Positions 32,990 through 46,796 are shown, numbered from the stretch's first letter. The stretch: 64,000 bases of DNA from Incurvaria masculella (GCA_946894095.1 OX335662.1:12232001-12296000); one strand, 5' to 3'. Translations and numbers: made by a program. The notes: a model not told the origin generated them from the letters alone.

Positions 32990-33332
32990 ATGACTGTTCT
33001 AATCTATGTGGTGGCTGCGGTGCTGGCCTGTCGGGCGTCGGCCGAAGTGGTGGACCTCTCCTGCGGGGACAACGCGACCTGCATAGAAGGCCTCACGAGG
33101 CAACTGGTGAGGGGAATCAGGAGTCAGAAGCCGGTGCGACTCTTCGGGATGGTTCTGATAGAGCCCCTGCTGCAGAGAGAAGCGCGGTCTAACCAGGGCG
33201 CGCTGGCGAGGTTCCTTAACACGCACGCGCTGTCTTTCGACTGGGAGGACTACTCCTTCCGGTTCTCGAAGCCGGCGTCCAGGAGTGGGGTTCTGGAGAT
33301 GGAGGTGTTCTCTGGCCGCGCTGTGGAAGAAG
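32990..33332 (+). CDS. Osiris family protein (DUF1676), exon 1
   Basis: Start chosen at ATG 32990 (CCAAAATG) because it opens a signal peptide (residues 1-18, MTVLIYVVAAVLACRASA). There is no upstream in-frame ATG. Next comes the two-cysteine region (C25 and C31, CX5C) and the conserved Osiris N-terminal domain (LVRGIRSQKPVRLFGMVLIE). Osiris proteins are secreted or membrane-associated insect proteins used in cuticle and tracheal development; exact biochemistry is unsettled. The exon ends after GAA GAA G at 33332 before GTTGGT (phase 1, a non-consensus donor). It is much more GC-rich than the flanking DNA. The paralogue number cannot be assigned because no neighbouring Osiris gene is in view. 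Confidence 0.88.
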
Positions 33333-34520
33333 GTTGGTGCCTTTGATCGTACGTTTATTCAGTGGGGGACAGTAATTGGATTACTTCGTCGTAAAAAGTG
33401 GTTTGAATGTGGAAAAATAGTGGAAGAATGTTACATAGGTGCAAGTATAAATGTAGAGTGTGGCTACGTTTAGTGTATGATTTGAGGCTTACCGAAGTGT
33501 CCAAGTCAAGTCGATTGTGACAAATTCAAATTATAATTTAGTACTTACGCAAAAAGTCATACATTCATATTATCTTTCAATAAAAAAATATTTTTCATAT
33601 CTAAAAGCTTTCCAATACTCCCTCTGTTCTTAATTATTTTATTAAACAGAGCGAACATGGATTATTTATCATATGAAAATGTGCTTAAATTATTATAAAA
33701 ATCTCAATAAAAGTAGTAACACGAATGATAAGGTAATTAAATGTGGCTTAACTAAAGAAATTGGTATTTAAAAAGAAGCTAAATATATTCCTATAGTCTC
33801 TATCATTTATTGAATTAAAAGAAGATTGTTGAAAATTACAAGATTAGCTTACAATGATAAACATATCTGAGACAAACAAGACTCCTGGTCCTGCTTGGAT
33901 TAATTAAGCAGTAATTAGCATGTCTTCCTTTTGGAGAAAGTAGACATACGTCATTGTTGAAGAATCGCATTATCACCTTAATAAATATTTTTAAGGAAAT
34001 TAGGATACATTTTAGATCTGATCCTATAACACAACTGCTATAGCCTTTGCTTTAGTTGTAAATGAAAGTAGTTTGAACTTACGTGGCTATTGTTCTATGT
34101 GACTGGACATAGTAAGACATTTTAAGTAATTTATTTATAATTTAAGACTTTTCACATTGTGGGTTGTTGTTTCCTCGTAGTTCTTAGTTCTTTGCTTTAG
34201 ACCGTTCTACCAATGTAAGTTTGGCAGTAGCATTTAGGTATGAAATCATAATTGTGTTATATATCATTTATGTGGACGAAAGAAAAGAAAAAAAAAACAT
34301 AATTTATAGCCCAGTGAAGTTTCATTGCAGGTTCTTCTTCGCTGGTTGATCGAATCCGCGGATCAATCAAATTGTGACATGAATTAGTTTGGTTTGACTA
34401 CCAGAAGTTGAATAAATAAATGAAATGAAATAGATGGCTAATAATACAATTATTAATAACTCAAAACACCGAGGTACTAAGCCAGGGTGAAAAATTAGGA
34501 ATTTGTTTATTGCCATAATA
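33333..34520 (+). other. Osiris intron 1, 5' part
   Basis: AT-rich intron sequence; nothing else recognised. Intron 1 as a whole spans 33333-48670 and contains most features up to that point. Confidence 0.6.
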
Positions 34521-34604
34521 CTTAATGTTTACGGATATACAGTGTTAAAAAGGCTCACTTCTTTCCGACGTATATTTTAACACTGTACATCCGTAAACAT
34601 TAAG
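34521..34604. repeat. 30-bp-arm hairpin, related to 19877-20862
   Basis: Arms 34521-34550 and 34575-34604 (CTTAATGTTTACGGAT...), one mismatch, 24-nt loop. It is followed by CAACAGTGAAAATCTAAATA as in the 20.7-kb foldback. Confidence 0.8.
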
Positions 34605-34810
34605 TATAATGTCGAACAACAGTGAAAATCTAAATAAACTTGTTTATTGCCGTTTTTACCATCGTTCATTAAATGTGATGATACCACGATGGTACCATCG
34701 GATTTACCTAATAAGAAAAGGTGCCTACTGTTGTATGTGCAACTAATCCTTAATACCTTAGTCTCCTCTTACGACATGCAACGGAAACAGCTGGGACCAG
34801 TATTATTTTT

Positions 34811-35344
34811 AACCGACTTCAAAAAAAGGAGGAGGTTATCAATTGGTCTGTATGTTTTTTTTTGTTTTTTTTTTTTATGTTTGTTACCTCATAATTTTTG
34901 CCTGGGTGACCCGATTTTGATGATTATTATTTTAAATGATAGCTAGTGCTTCCCAAGTGGTCCCATTTTAATTTGGTTAAGTTCTGACAATGATATGCAT
35001 GAGAAAATAAAAAAAGTCTTAAATTTGTATTAGGATGTGCGCGACAAATGGAAGAATAACTCAATATAACGCCAACCGATTTCGGTGATTCTTTTTTTAT
35101 TGGAAAGGACGTGTATAAATTAGTAAGTGTACTTCAGATTCATTAAAAATAAACAAATAAAAAAAAAATTAACAAAAAAAATAACCGACTTCAAAGAGAA
35201 AGCACTGAAAAGTAAAAAATAATTGCCATTTTTGTAGTTACGATTTTTGTTATTTTTCGAGTCGGTTCAAAAAATAACAAAAATCGTAACTACAAAAATG
35301 GCAATTATTTTTTACTTTTTAGTGCTTTTTCTTTGAAGTCGGTT
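34811..35344 (+). mobile_element. AACCGACTTC foldback element
   Basis: Complete copy. Its hairpin closes directly at CGAGTCGGTTCAAAAA without the GC-richer loop found in 3154-3732 and 61775-62377. About 34640-34720 just upstream is an old SINE-body scrap. Confidence 0.8.
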
Positions 35345-36650
35345 ATTTTTTTACGTGTTAGAACCCGAAGACCCCCAAAGAGCACTTTGATATTTCAGGT
35401 GTTAAATTTGCATAAATCTTCCAAGTACTAAGTAATTGGAAGGGTTGGATAGGTAAATAGGTATCTCATAAATGTAAGGTTAATGTCAGTGGTAATTGAG
35501 TAACCTTCCTTAGGATTTTCAGGATAATTAATGTCGACGTGATTTATATTTTTGTTTGTCAGACAAAAACAAAACATTGTATATATTTTGCACTAACTGA
35601 GGTACCTGGCTCTGCTCGGTTCAAATTTCGCTTTGGACTGATGTCGGGCTGAATTATTTCCTGGATAATGTCCTCCATTCCCTATTTCGAGTTGATTTTT
35701 TTCCAAAATTAAACTCGAAGGGGAGCCTATGTCATTCTTTAATTTGAAGTTCAGACCATCTCTATACCGAAATAGAACAACATTGGTTCAGCGGTTCAGG
35801 ATCAAAATCGCATGACAGAGTTCCTTCCGCAATTGTATAAGGATGTGCAGTATTTTTTTATCAAGTGTCGCACCAGGTCTTCCTTTTTTGAGAAACTGTG
35901 GTGGTAATACCAGAGGCGAAAAGAGAATGAAAATTCTAAAAAAAAAATATGTTTATAAACACCTATTTACAAGTTTTTTACTAGGATTTCAAGCCGACGA
36001 CGCTTGGAAACTATAAATGATTTCGTTAATTTTCTTTTTTGTGGTATAAGATCACATATTTATCTAGTGAATAACCGTGAAACATACGTTAATTCACTTT
36101 AGAAAGTAGACCTTACAGGTCAAAAACCTAAATTTCGCTTCGTCGCGCTCGATTTTTACCCGCATACAACAAATAACCCTAACGCAAACTATGCTTCCGG
36201 AGATCGCAATTATCGTTTGTTTACTGAACGCTGGAATCAGTTGGAGCCTTAATTAATAAAAACTAAATGCGACTTTTGTTACGAAAAAGTTCCTACATAT
36301 TCTTGCTAAGAGTATTACAGCAACTCGTCTCGAACTCTCTCGTGTTAATCCCGTAATTATAACGTCCAAAAGTAAATTTTCCAGAACCACTCTTAGAAAT
36401 CAGTTTTCAGTTTGAATATCTTTAATGAACAAATTCGTGCTTTAGATAATTATCTTGAACATAAACCTCGGACCCGCCCTCTGTACTTCAGGCCTACGCA
36501 TACAAGTCTAGACTTTCATTTGCTCGGAATGGATTTGGTTTCACAAAAATATCAAAACATTTAAAGCTAATTTTATTTACGTAAGTTAAGTAGATGATAA
36601 CTCCGAACTAATATTTTTTTTTATTCACATTTCTGACCCCCCGCAACCTT
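35345..36650. other. Intron sequence with an old Helitron end
   Basis: About 35595-35720 is a decayed reversed Helitron 3' part (GAGGTACCTGGCTCTGCTCG, AATTATTTCCTGGATAATG). No gene in the rest. Confidence 0.5.
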
Positions 36651-37030
36651 GTCAGCCTCGGTAGCCCAGCGGTGCCTTGCGATTCGGTAAGCTGGGTAAG
36701 CACCTTTGAGCACGGTTGGGTTCTGGATGGGTGACCATTTTCAACCGTTCAGGCTGGCCGTGGTTCGGATTCCACGTACAACTGCAGGTCCTCTTCCTTA
36801 CTTACTGGATGTTATAGTAATTTCCGCCCGGGTTGGTACCATCGCATTGAATGAACGATGTTCGAAACGGCAATGAAAATTGACAGTGTTTTCCATCCAG
36901 TTCAATGTAGCCGAACAATATAAGAAAGGTCCTGGTATGCCACCTAGTTTCCATGTTGTGTGTTAGGCTAATATCTGACGGTGGTCAGTCTGGTATCAGC
37001 CATCCACGTCCAGTTACATACAAAAAAAAA
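36651..37030 (+). mobile_element. 5S rRNA-headed SINE, divergent
   Basis: GTCAGCCTCGGTAGCCCAGC start; the control region is diverged but TGGATGGGTGACCATT is clear. Common body and A-run. Older than the other copies judging by substitutions. Confidence 0.8.
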
Positions 37031-37156
37031 CTTGTTTTTTTCATGGTAAATGACTCGCCAAGTGAATTTCAGGAGAACAGGCTAAATTGTTAAAAATACT
37101 CTTTTGCCTGTTTAATTGCAATTCACCCGGCGATTTAACTTACCATGGTAACCTCT

Positions 37157-37540
37157 CGTGGCTCGTAGCCTAGTGGCGCGGCGTCTTGCCTAGAACACCA
37201 GAGGTCTTGGTTCGAATTGTTGCTCCGTTCATGAAACAATTTATTTTTCATTCTGAGTTGGACAAGTGCATTTCGTCACGAATGCGACCTGCTCCAACGT
37301 TCAGAGTCCATGTAAACGTGTAGGTCCACTTGCCCATCTAGCAGGTAGGGTTTAAGCCCACCTGGCTTTGTACCATCGCATTGGATGAAAAAATGTCCGT
37401 GTTTCCCATCCAGTTATATGTAGCCGTGCTCATAAAGGGAAGGTCTGGGCATGGCACTTAATTACTTTGGGAAAGTGGTGTATTGGGTTAATATCATAAA
37501 GTTAGCTGTGTGGTATGAACCGTCCATGTCAGGATGTAAT
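37157..37540 (+). mobile_element. tRNA-headed SINE
   Basis: GGCTCGTAGCCTAGTGGCGC head, GGTTCGAATTG B-box-like motif at about 37209, shared body, no A-run preserved. It is followed by an AACCGACTTC-element scrap at 37653. Confidence 0.78.
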
Positions 37541-37931
37541 ATTTTTGGCGAATTGTGCTCTCCGTTGCTTAGTTGTAAGGTTATTAAGGTGGTTTTATGG
37601 ACGAACGGTCAGACATACTTTGTATTCATTCTTCGATGAATCGTTTTTTTTTAACCGACTTCAAAAAAGCAGGAGTCAATTGGCAATCCAATAATTTAAA
37701 CTAAGCACTTTCTTCTATTTTATAATCGTGTATTCTTAGGGACCAAATAGGTACCATATAGGTACCAAATCACTTATTCTGAACATCAATCCACGTCTTT
37801 CATTTACAATTCTTGTTGTGGATCCAAAAGAGGCTTTTATATTTTTCTTTTATCATAATTAAAAATCAAGCGACAAATGCTGAGCTTGGTTATTGTTAAG
37901 GGCGTGATAACACCTGCAGTTCTATTTATGG

Positions 37932-38134
37932 CATTCAGTTATCAGGAATCAGGAATCTTGAGTCTGGAAAACCGTTCTTATAGCCGTTTTCAAGGCGAGT
38001 TTTTCGACGGAAAACCTAGATTAATGAAAAAACTATGCTCCGGAATATTTTCGTCAAGAAAATCGCTTTGAAAACTGCAATAAAGGCGGTTTTAGAGCCT
38101 CAGGATTCTTGATTGCTGATTACGGAATTCCAGG
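37932..38134. mobile_element. CAGGAATC MITE
   Basis: Inverted ends CATTCAGTTATCAGGAATCA / TGCTGATTACGGAATTCCAG; the middle includes ATGCTCCGGAATATTTTCGT. A sister copy is at 63561-63758, and a decayed relative at about 50045-50165. Confidence 0.7.
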
Positions 38135-38738
38135 ATTTTTTGTCTTTAGAGATCCACTTTTTTGCTCCAAACATGCAAAGTAATAATGTTTGGATCATAA
38201 GTTCTTTAACACAACGTATACAATAAATGACGAGAAGTGTCCAGCAGTGATCTAGATTTCATGTGAACAGCTGACAAGCGGGATGTCCCTAATATATGTT
38301 CTGTCCACAAACTCCATTATATAATCCGTTCGGGCAATTGATCACTTATACTAGGAGCCCGGTCACTTCTTTCCTACGTAATGGTGAAGATACAATTCTC
38401 AATCATTTAATAAGTATCAATCGTCCTTAAAACGTTTGATATTACTATTTCTTTAAATCTAGTGATACCTCTATCAGTACAAAAGAGAGAACTTACTTTT
38501 TAAAATTTGTCACAAAAATCATCTGATCACATAATCTAAAATTAACAATTTTTTCTACTATGCCTTCATAAACTTATCTTAAAAATGCTAGTCTTATTGA
38601 TCAATTGTTATTTGAAACTAAAGGCATAATTGCTTAGTGTGTTTCACAATACAGTTGTTGATCCTTACTTTTTATTTATGGGGAGTTGAAGCAAAAATAG
38701 CTATGAACGAATGTGACGCCTTCTAAGCACAGACCCCC
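38135..38738. other. Unassigned intron sequence
   Basis: Nothing recognised. Confidence 0.4.
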
Positions 38739-39275
38739 TTAAGGTGGACCAACCCGGCGGGCCTAACTCATTCGCGGGCTCGGTACAAAACCGTGCTGTT
38801 GCGCTCTGGGACCTTCTCTGTTTCAAAGAATAAGACAGGCTCCGTGATGAGGAAGATGCAATATGTCCACAAAAAAGACGATGTGCATAGTGTTTGATTT
38901 GGTAAGATTTACGAAAATTTTAATTTCATAACAACTTATAGCTAAAAGTAAACCACGACCACTGTAGTCAAAAATCTAACAAAAACCAAATAGATCATAA
39001 ATCTTGATTAAATAAGCTATGTCTGATGACTAATCTTTTTACGATGTTCTTACTTTATCATTGCGTAATCCACCACCAAAGTTATTGTATAAAACGCGCG
39101 AAAAATTCGAACTTTCGGACCTTATAACTTAGAAACCAAACACAATTTTACAATGCCAGTGGTCATCAGACATCTAGTTCGATCAAATAACGCTATTTTG
39201 AGCAAATTTTGGATCTCTGACAAGAAATATGGGCGTGATCTTCTTTCCCCTTTTGTATGGGGAGTTGAGCGGCTT
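38739..39275 (-). mobile_element. TTAA MITE, near complete
   Basis: TTAAGGTGGACCAACCCGG at the left; aligns inverted to 20056-20598 over its length. The right end has lost the terminal repeat after GGGGAGTTGAGCGGC. 39356-39480 is an old reversed SINE-body scrap. Confidence 0.8.
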
Positions 39276-39487
39276 GAATTGAATTTAAATTGAAATTGTA
39301 GTTCGATCGGACACTTTTGAATGCTGCGCTTAAAAACCTATTTGCAAATTATTTTATGGAACTGGACATGCATGGCTTATACCCCACTGACTGTCATGAT
39401 ATTCACCTAACACACCCCATGAGAATCAGGCACCATGCATGACACTGCATTGCAACTTGGACTTGAACAATTTTCAGTGTTAAACAG

Positions 39488-40072
39488 TTAGATAGTTGCC
39501 AAAATTTTTTTAAAGAAAAGCGCTTGTTAACATTAACTTCAATTTACATTTTAGAGTTGTGTTGTTTTGTCAAACAATACCCATGTTATTTTAATATAGT
39601 GAAAGATGTCACCATGTGCAATACACGACAGAATACAGCTGGTAATTTGTATAAATTGCCCATGCGTACCACGTTGGTAGCAAAAAGCACGACACAGTCC
39701 GCTATTTCCATTTACAATAAATTATCAGAAGATTTAAAAGAAATCAGAAACGTAAAAAAATTTAAAAATGAACTCAAGCAATGGCTTCTGACAAAAATGT
39801 ACTATAACATAGAAGAATATTTAAAAGAAAATAAGGGCTAAGATAATGAGGTTATGCAAAATTTTGTTTTTTTTTTTAATTGTACTATTTTTTTTTCTTT
39901 CGTGGTTTAATGTAAATACATGTATTTCTCTTTCACAAGCATTGCCACACCTATATCTAGGTAGCATTTTTAAAGACCGAGTTAGACATTGTACCATTAT
40001 GTTCTTGTTGTACACTGCACTAAAATGTATATGAAATAAAATATTTTGATTGATTGATTGATTGATTGACTT
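39488..40072 (+). pseudogene. 5'-truncated LINE, RT C-terminus and tail
   Basis: Translation from about 39491 gives the C-terminal segment typical of jockey/CR1-type LINE polymerases (KEKRLLTL, IYILELCCFVK, and a basic end at 39841). A short 3' UTR follows, then a (TTGA)n microsatellite tail at 40050-40070, as in LINEs that end in short repeats. Lack of an upstream RT core shows 5' truncation. Confidence 0.8.
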
Positions 40073-41550
40073 TTCATTTTCAATTTCATTAAATGCAATA
40101 GTACCAAGCTAGGCGGGATTACACCTACTTAGTATCTAAAAAAGGGACGTACCCTAGTAATCCCTCAATAGTTCGAACCAGAAGGCGACCGTGCCCAGGG
40201 TCGCTTAACCTCGATTATGTAAACCTCGATTATGTTACACCATTATGCTACTGATGCTGATACATTATTTGATGTAGATATCAGTATTTAATCTTAAGTA
40301 AATTGGCAACGATAATATGGCAACCGTTAAACAAATATAATACATTAGATTACCCTGTGACCTTAAAATTTTGATGTATGCTCTCGTCCTGAAAGCGACG
40401 CGCTGACAGCCTGTCACAGCTTTTCCTTATTCATAAACCCACTTATCCTCACTCAGTCACTTTCAATTTTTGCATATTCCGCTGCATACATAGAATACAT
40501 AATGGAGCCTGCAAACATTAAAAAGGTTTTTTTCCCGCTCATGACATGAGAAATACTCGATTTTAGAAGCGGACATTTGAGTCGTAAATAGCTTTTCTCT
40601 TCCTATGGTATGCCTTTCCGTGTTTAGGGTTCCGTGCACCTGATGAAAAGATAAAGTGATCACGCAAACTGTTCATGTGCCGTGTCAGTTATTGTCCGTC
40701 CATAATCGATTCCTATCTTCAACACCGTGCATTGAAGAGCTTAGCATCACGCTAAATTGAGGGATGAGCAGGGGCACAATGCATATATCGTGAGAACCAC
40801 TTACTAAGCGGTTTATATCTTCGTATACTGATTTCTTGCATAACGTATAGTCAACTTGACAACACACTAAATTACCAGAAGGGTGAGCAGTAAACGCTTG
40901 TAGGCTGAGAACCACTTACCCAATTTCCTGGAGGTTTGTACATATTTACGCATAGCATAACTTAGATGTTACTTACTATCACTGGTCACATTTAATTAAC
41001 CCAAGGGTAAGTAGTAGTGTTAAATGCTTATTACAAAACAACAAATTGAACTGTCGACGAACCTCCATGGATATCGGCAGTGTACAATATTATAAATTAT
41101 CAGAGTGGTGACCAGTGGGGTTAAACGTTTAATACTTCAGAACCACTCACCTTTCTTAGAGGTGGTTTGAATCTATGTATAGGATGCTTAGCATCACACC
41201 AAAACAACTAAAGAGTAAGCAGCTGGGTTATTGCTAAAACCACACAATAAATGGATGGCTCCTATATGAACCTCCATGGAAATTGGCAAAGTTCGCTCCA
41301 AATAATCAGAGGTGTGACTAAAGGGATTAAATATCTTTACAGTTCAGAGTCACTCACCCGATTAAGATGCTGTTTTTATTTACGTATTGATAAGCAATAA
41401 TCAAAAGGGAAGACCCATTCTGCCGAAAGCCTTTTTATTTCCAGTCCAAATCAGTAAACCCAGTTTTAGTCAACTGTCACGATAATACAGCCAAAGATTT
41501 TCGTCCATCAACATTTTACACGCAGTCGATTTTAGTCTTCCATCAAACCA
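40073..41550. other. Intron with SINE scrap and Helitron-internal repeats
   Basis: About 40090-40160 is a reversed SINE-body scrap. About 40780-41400 contains diverged repeats of an AGAACCACTTAC / AGGATGCTTAGCATCACACC unit resembling the internal part of the Helitrons (4680-4740, 7950-8000). No gene. Confidence 0.5.
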
Positions 41551-41941
41551 GTCAGCCTCAGTGGCCCATTGGCGCGACACTTCGGCGATCGCTCTCCGAA
41601 GTTAAGCAACGCTGGGTCCGGTCTGGTCTTGGATGGGTGACCATTCGACCGTTGAGAGAGGCTGGCCGTGGTTCGGATTCCACGTTAAGCTGTAGGTCCC
41701 CTTCCTTACTTACTAGGTGGTAGGGTTTATCCCGCCCGGGTTGGTACCATCGCATTGGATGAACGATGGTCGAAGCGGCAATGAAAATTGTCCGTGTTTT
41801 CCATCCAGTTCAATGTAGCCGTGCAATATAAGGAAGGTCCTGGCATGGCACCTAGTTCCCATGTGGTGTGTTGGGCTAATACCATGACAGAACTTGTGGT
41901 ATTAGCCATCCATGTCCAGTCACATAAAAAAAAAAAAAAAA
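41551..41941 (+). mobile_element. 5S rRNA-headed SINE
   Basis: Full copy with a long A-run (41925-41941); near identical in the first 200 bp to 16519-16911. Confidence 0.88.
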
Positions 41942-42903
41942 CCATGCGCTGTCCAGTGAGTTTCCGTACCCTCACATGCAGATGTAATTTTTTTTGAACT
42001 TGAATAATTCCCTCACTGAAACCACGTTATTTTTTATCTTTATTATTTTTAGTACTTTATAAGATAAATATTTTGCCAGTATCATCGTTTCAATTATCCA
42101 TGTTCTTTGAATGCCTGCACATTGTCTTGCACTAAAGCTGGAAAAAGAGATGATATTGTGACGGAAACCTCAGTTCTTGAATGCTAGCGGAATCTGGCCT
42201 GTTTTCAGAATGTATTAATTTGGAAAAGTCCTCTTTTGTAGCGTATCGGAAGAGTTTTCGTCAATAAAAAAAATGGGACCAACTAGAAAGTATACCCTTT
42301 CGAACAAAAAAAGAATTTTTCAAATCGGTCCAGGGGTCTTCGAGTAATCGGTGAACATACATAAAAAAAAAAAAAAAGATTCCGACGAATTGATAACCTC
42401 CTCCTTTTTTGAAGTCGGTTAAAAAAGGGTTCAGCGAATAAGTGTTTTCTTTGATTCCTAAAGACACATTCGGAAATTTGGGATCGCGAGCTAAGTTTAC
42501 GATATATACAGGTTGTAACTTTATTTTGCTATAATTTCGATTAGATCAGAGGTTTCAAAGTTTATCATCTCGTCTAGGATAGGATTTGACCTGACCTGGA
42601 TGGCTAATACCACACAAGCACCGTTATGATATTAGGAATTAGAAGGAATTAGGTGTCATGCCAGGACCTTCCCTTTATGACCACGGCTACATTGAACTGG
42701 ATGGAAAACACGGACAATTTTTCGTTCCTCAAAAGGAAAAAAGAAACTCTTAAAGGATCAGTCGGTTGTCCGTCTGTCTGTGTGTCTGTCAAGACCCTCA
42801 GTAAAGGAAACACGTAGAGGTATTAAATTCAAATAAATATCAAATTCTTAGGTCTATGGTTCCTTTGAACTAGAGAAAAAGATGCTTCTAAATAAACGTG
42901 ATG
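41942..42903. other. Intron with repeat scraps
   Basis: 42341-42421 is the reversed end of an AACCGACTTC element (AACCTCCTCCTTTTTTGAAG). 42595-42722 is a reversed SINE tail and body. No gene. Confidence 0.55.
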
Positions 42904-43180
42904 AAAAAACCGGCCAAGTTCGAGTCGGACCGTGTTTTTGTGTTAAATCTTGTACGCCCACACATCCTTTAAATTGTATTATTTTAAAATTTGATCTATT
43001 TGTTTTTATAGCGGCAATTTAAATACCTACACACTCTGTGAACATTTCAGCTGCCTATCTGTTACGGTTCATGAGATCTATTACAGCCCTGTGACGGACG
43101 GACTGACGGATGGACGGACGGACATCGCAGGCTTAGTAATAGTGTTCCGTTGGTACCCTTTGTGTACGGAAACCTAAAAA
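42904..43180 (+). mobile_element. GTTCCGTACC element
   Basis: AAAACCGGCCAAGTTCGAG to TGTGTACGGAAACCTAAAAA, with a GGAC run and the internal TATAGCGGCAA block. Internal palindrome partly deleted. Confidence 0.75.
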
Positions 43181-44648
43181 CGGCCATTAATGGCAGATAT
43201 TTTGACACCTGCAAATAAAACAAAACCTATTGGCTACTTTTCGTTGAGCTGGAACCATGAAATTTGGCAAGAAGCGTACACACATCAAAATCGCACATCA
43301 AAAAAATCCCTTGATGGGCGAACTGTCTACGTAATTTTAATTCGCACTTATCGCCTTTTTGGCTCTAAAAATAACTATTCAAATATTTAACATTTTATTT
43401 ACGAATAAAAGACTGACATGTTTATACTTATTTAATTCATATATGCTAGGGTATTAACGGTAACACCATGTATTTAAGTGACATCGCTCGGCTAGAAAAC
43501 TGGCAAACGAGGCTTGACATGTGAGATATTAGATCCGACGCCTAAATTCATTAAAAACTTTTCCTGAGATTAAACAAGATGGAAGGAGCGAACATTACCT
43601 GGAAGGAAAAATCCTTTACTGTTTAAGATAGCAAATTTTTCTAAGATAAAATTCATGTTTTTTTTTTTAAATGGATATTGCATATAGAATAAGCCAATTT
43701 TACCAAATTTAACTTCTAAATTTAAAATAAAAGCATGTATTTTAGTAAAATATAGCTATATATTTATATATTTAGTATAATATAGTTTAATATGTTTTTA
43801 GTGGATATGAGATTAGAGATAGTTGCCTCGATAGCACAGCGATACAGCAGTGGACATGTTATCCAGTGGTCGCAGGATGAATTCAGCTTCACACGAAAAT
43901 AAAGACAAAAAAAATAGGATTATTTTCCAAATCTAATACAATTCTTGTTTGCAGATGTTGTATTACCTCAAATTAATACAATTTTGATATTACAAATATT
44001 AAGGGTGCTTTTGGTACAGATGGTGTTCGTTATTTAATACCCTGGTTAGGTACAGATAGACTCATAATTCAGGTACATAATCATTTGCTGTTTTAAGACC
44101 GTTGTAGTGTCACCACAGGAAGTATATGATTGAAAATGTTTAAGAAATGCATTCTTTGTCTATTGGACTAGCGACTTTTCTTACCCCTAAAAGTTGTAAG
44201 ATTTTTTTTTTATTTGGGAAAGAGTCATTTAATGAAGGTAAACATTTAATAAAGGAAAAGAAAACTTTTCTCCAAATGTTTTTTAGGCCAATATTGTTCA
44301 GTTTACAAGGAACCTTTATTAAAAATGTAAACATACCGATGTAGATTGTGTCAATATCTTGTAGAATCCAAAATTTCAAAAACCGAGTAAAACATTAACA
44401 GCATGTAAAGAGTCATCGCCCGTAGTAAGGGGAATTGATAGGGTAACGAGTCTCTTAATAACCACATAAGATTTACTTTTATGATCGGTCAAATTTAATA
44501 AAAACCTACAACTAACTCAGTCATAGTTTGCGTGAATTCCAAGTCATCTAGATCACTTTCGAATAACTACAGGGTCCAAATAATATTTTGACGGAATGAA
44601 TAAGTATTATGTTTGTCTGATGTTGGTAAAAAGGGCCCTAATATTTTT
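43181..44648. other. Unassigned intron sequence
   Basis: AT-rich. About 43825-43890 (CTCGATAGCACAGCGATAC) resembles 54190-54210 (CTCGATAGCTCAGCGATA) and may be a second tRNA-like SINE head. No gene. Confidence 0.4.
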
Positions 44649-45042
44649 AACCGACTTCAAAAAAGGAGGAGGTTCAGAACTTTCGTCTGGGTGAACCGAT
44701 TTTGATGATTATTTTTTATTTGAAAGTTTGTGCTTCCCGTGTGGTCCAATTTCAATTTGGTCTAGTCCTGACAGTGACATCCATGAGAAAATCATATAAG
44801 TTTTAAATTTGCATTGAGTATGTGCGCAACAAATGGACGAATAACTCAATATCACCCCAACCGATTTCGAGGATTCTTTTTTTATTTGAAAGGACGTGTA
44901 CAACTTAGCTAGTGTACTTCAAATTCACTAAAAATTAACAACTAAACAAACATTTTCCTTAAATTAATAAATAAATAAATTATTATTTTTAGTTTTAAGT
45001 GCATGTTAAATGGTTTTGGAATACTTTTTATTTGAAGTCGGT
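44649..45042 (+). mobile_element. AACCGACTTC element, partly deleted
   Basis: AACCGACTTCAAAAAAGGAG start, TTTGAAGTCGGTT end; lacks the hairpin right half of the longer copies. Confidence 0.75.
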
Positions 45043-46796
45043 TTTTTTTTATATTTTTTTATGATATAAATTGAGTATTGTACTTTTGTTTCTGCATATA
45101 TTGTTGTGTATATGTTGATGGTATTTTCTGACAGTCAACGTCAGGGATATCTTCGGGAATGGGAGCAACATACCACAATGATAAATTGCATTCAATGTAT
45201 ATGCATATGCGTATATGCATAAAAGGCATGAAAGATGACCAAAGTCCGGGTAAGGGTAATATTCCACAAAGATAACGCGTATTCACACACTTCCCTAAGA
45301 ACAAAGACTTTTCTTCAATATTTTGGTAATAAACCCTAACACATTCACCTTATAGCCCCGAATAAGCCCTTGTGATATCTTTTTATTCCTCGCTGATGAC
45401 GATAATATAAAAGTTAGGAAAAATAAATGTCATTAATAAAAGAAAATAAATCCTACACACGATACCTTATCGCCAAACATGTGACATCATTGCAACCGTC
45501 CATGATTGGATAATCCTTAAGCTGTAAACTAATAGAGACCCTTCACTCACGTCACTCTCACCTAATCAATCCTAGACGAAGTGCTGTGCTGATTAAGTTT
45601 GCCCCTGATTTAGACAGATTCACGAGGTAAGATGTTACGGAGGCCTAATTCAACTTTATATACATACTAGTTGAGGTACCCGGCTCCGCTCGGGTCCATG
45701 TCGTTTTGGACTGAAGTTGGGCTGAATTATTTCCTGAATAAAAAAATGACCAAAGGGCTGGTCTAAAAGGCTGGTTCACGACACTGTATCTATCAGTCTA
45801 ATTTAAGAAAAATGATTTGAGTCGTTAGGGCATGTGTGAATAATTAAAACATCCAAACATTCCAATCAGTAATTCCAGTGGAAGGAACGTATTAGGAAAC
45901 CTACAAAATTCGATTTTTTCAGATTTTAATTGCCTTTTCATTCCCGCTTCGTCTATTTTTCCATCAATGCGATGGTACGTGCCAACTCGAACGGATTCAA
46001 TCCTACCACCTGATTAAGAAGGAAAAGGACCTAAAGTTTTATTTGGAATCCGAACCACAGCCAATCGGAACCTGACCACGCACAGAGATGCTATACGTAG
46101 ATAACATCAGGTGATTCCCAAGTTATAAGAATTTAACCCCACTGGTCACCCCTCTTGTAATTTAGAGTGATGAACTCCACCAATTTACATGGAAGCCATG
46201 CAAGAGCAGTTCATTTATTATTTTGTTTTAAACATTTATATCATCCACTTACACAGACATGCCCAATTCAATAAAAAATATGTTTAGGGTCAAAAAAAAT
46301 CCCGGTCAAGCGTGAACGTGTTCGTGTGCCGAGGGTACCGTCACTGCTGATTTCACAAATCTAGCTTCTTCTCAATAAGTATGACGTTTTGTGCAAAAGT
46401 TATTAGTTGGTGCACAACTACATGCGTGTACCTACATTACTTGTAGAATGTCCTTGCATATAGAATTGTATGCCTGCATAAAGTGAAACGGACTATTTCA
46501 TGTCAATTTTTGGTTAGATTTGTTATTTCTTACTTTTCTACTTAAGTAAGACTGATCTCGGGTCATCAAATAGAACATTCAAACATATTGCCGTCGTCAC
46601 CAAAATCGTATTTGGCATCAGACGCTAGAGCAAATATTTGCAGTTAATGTCCGCAACGCAGATAAAGCATTAAATAAATGAATTTAGGTATAATCTTAAA
46701 CACTGTGCTTGTAGGAGGCATTGGTTACGGGAGAAGGGTGTAGGAGAATTTCAAATTATGGGTAAGCAGTAGGTGGCGAAATTGGAAGACGTAATA
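45043..46796. other. Intron with Helitron and SINE scraps
   Basis: Reversed Helitron 3' end with CTAG at 45667-45670 and GGTACCCGGCTCCGCTCGGG, running to about 45900. A reversed SINE-body scrap at about 45960-46070 and a Helitron-internal scrap at about 46080-46200. No gene. Confidence 0.55.
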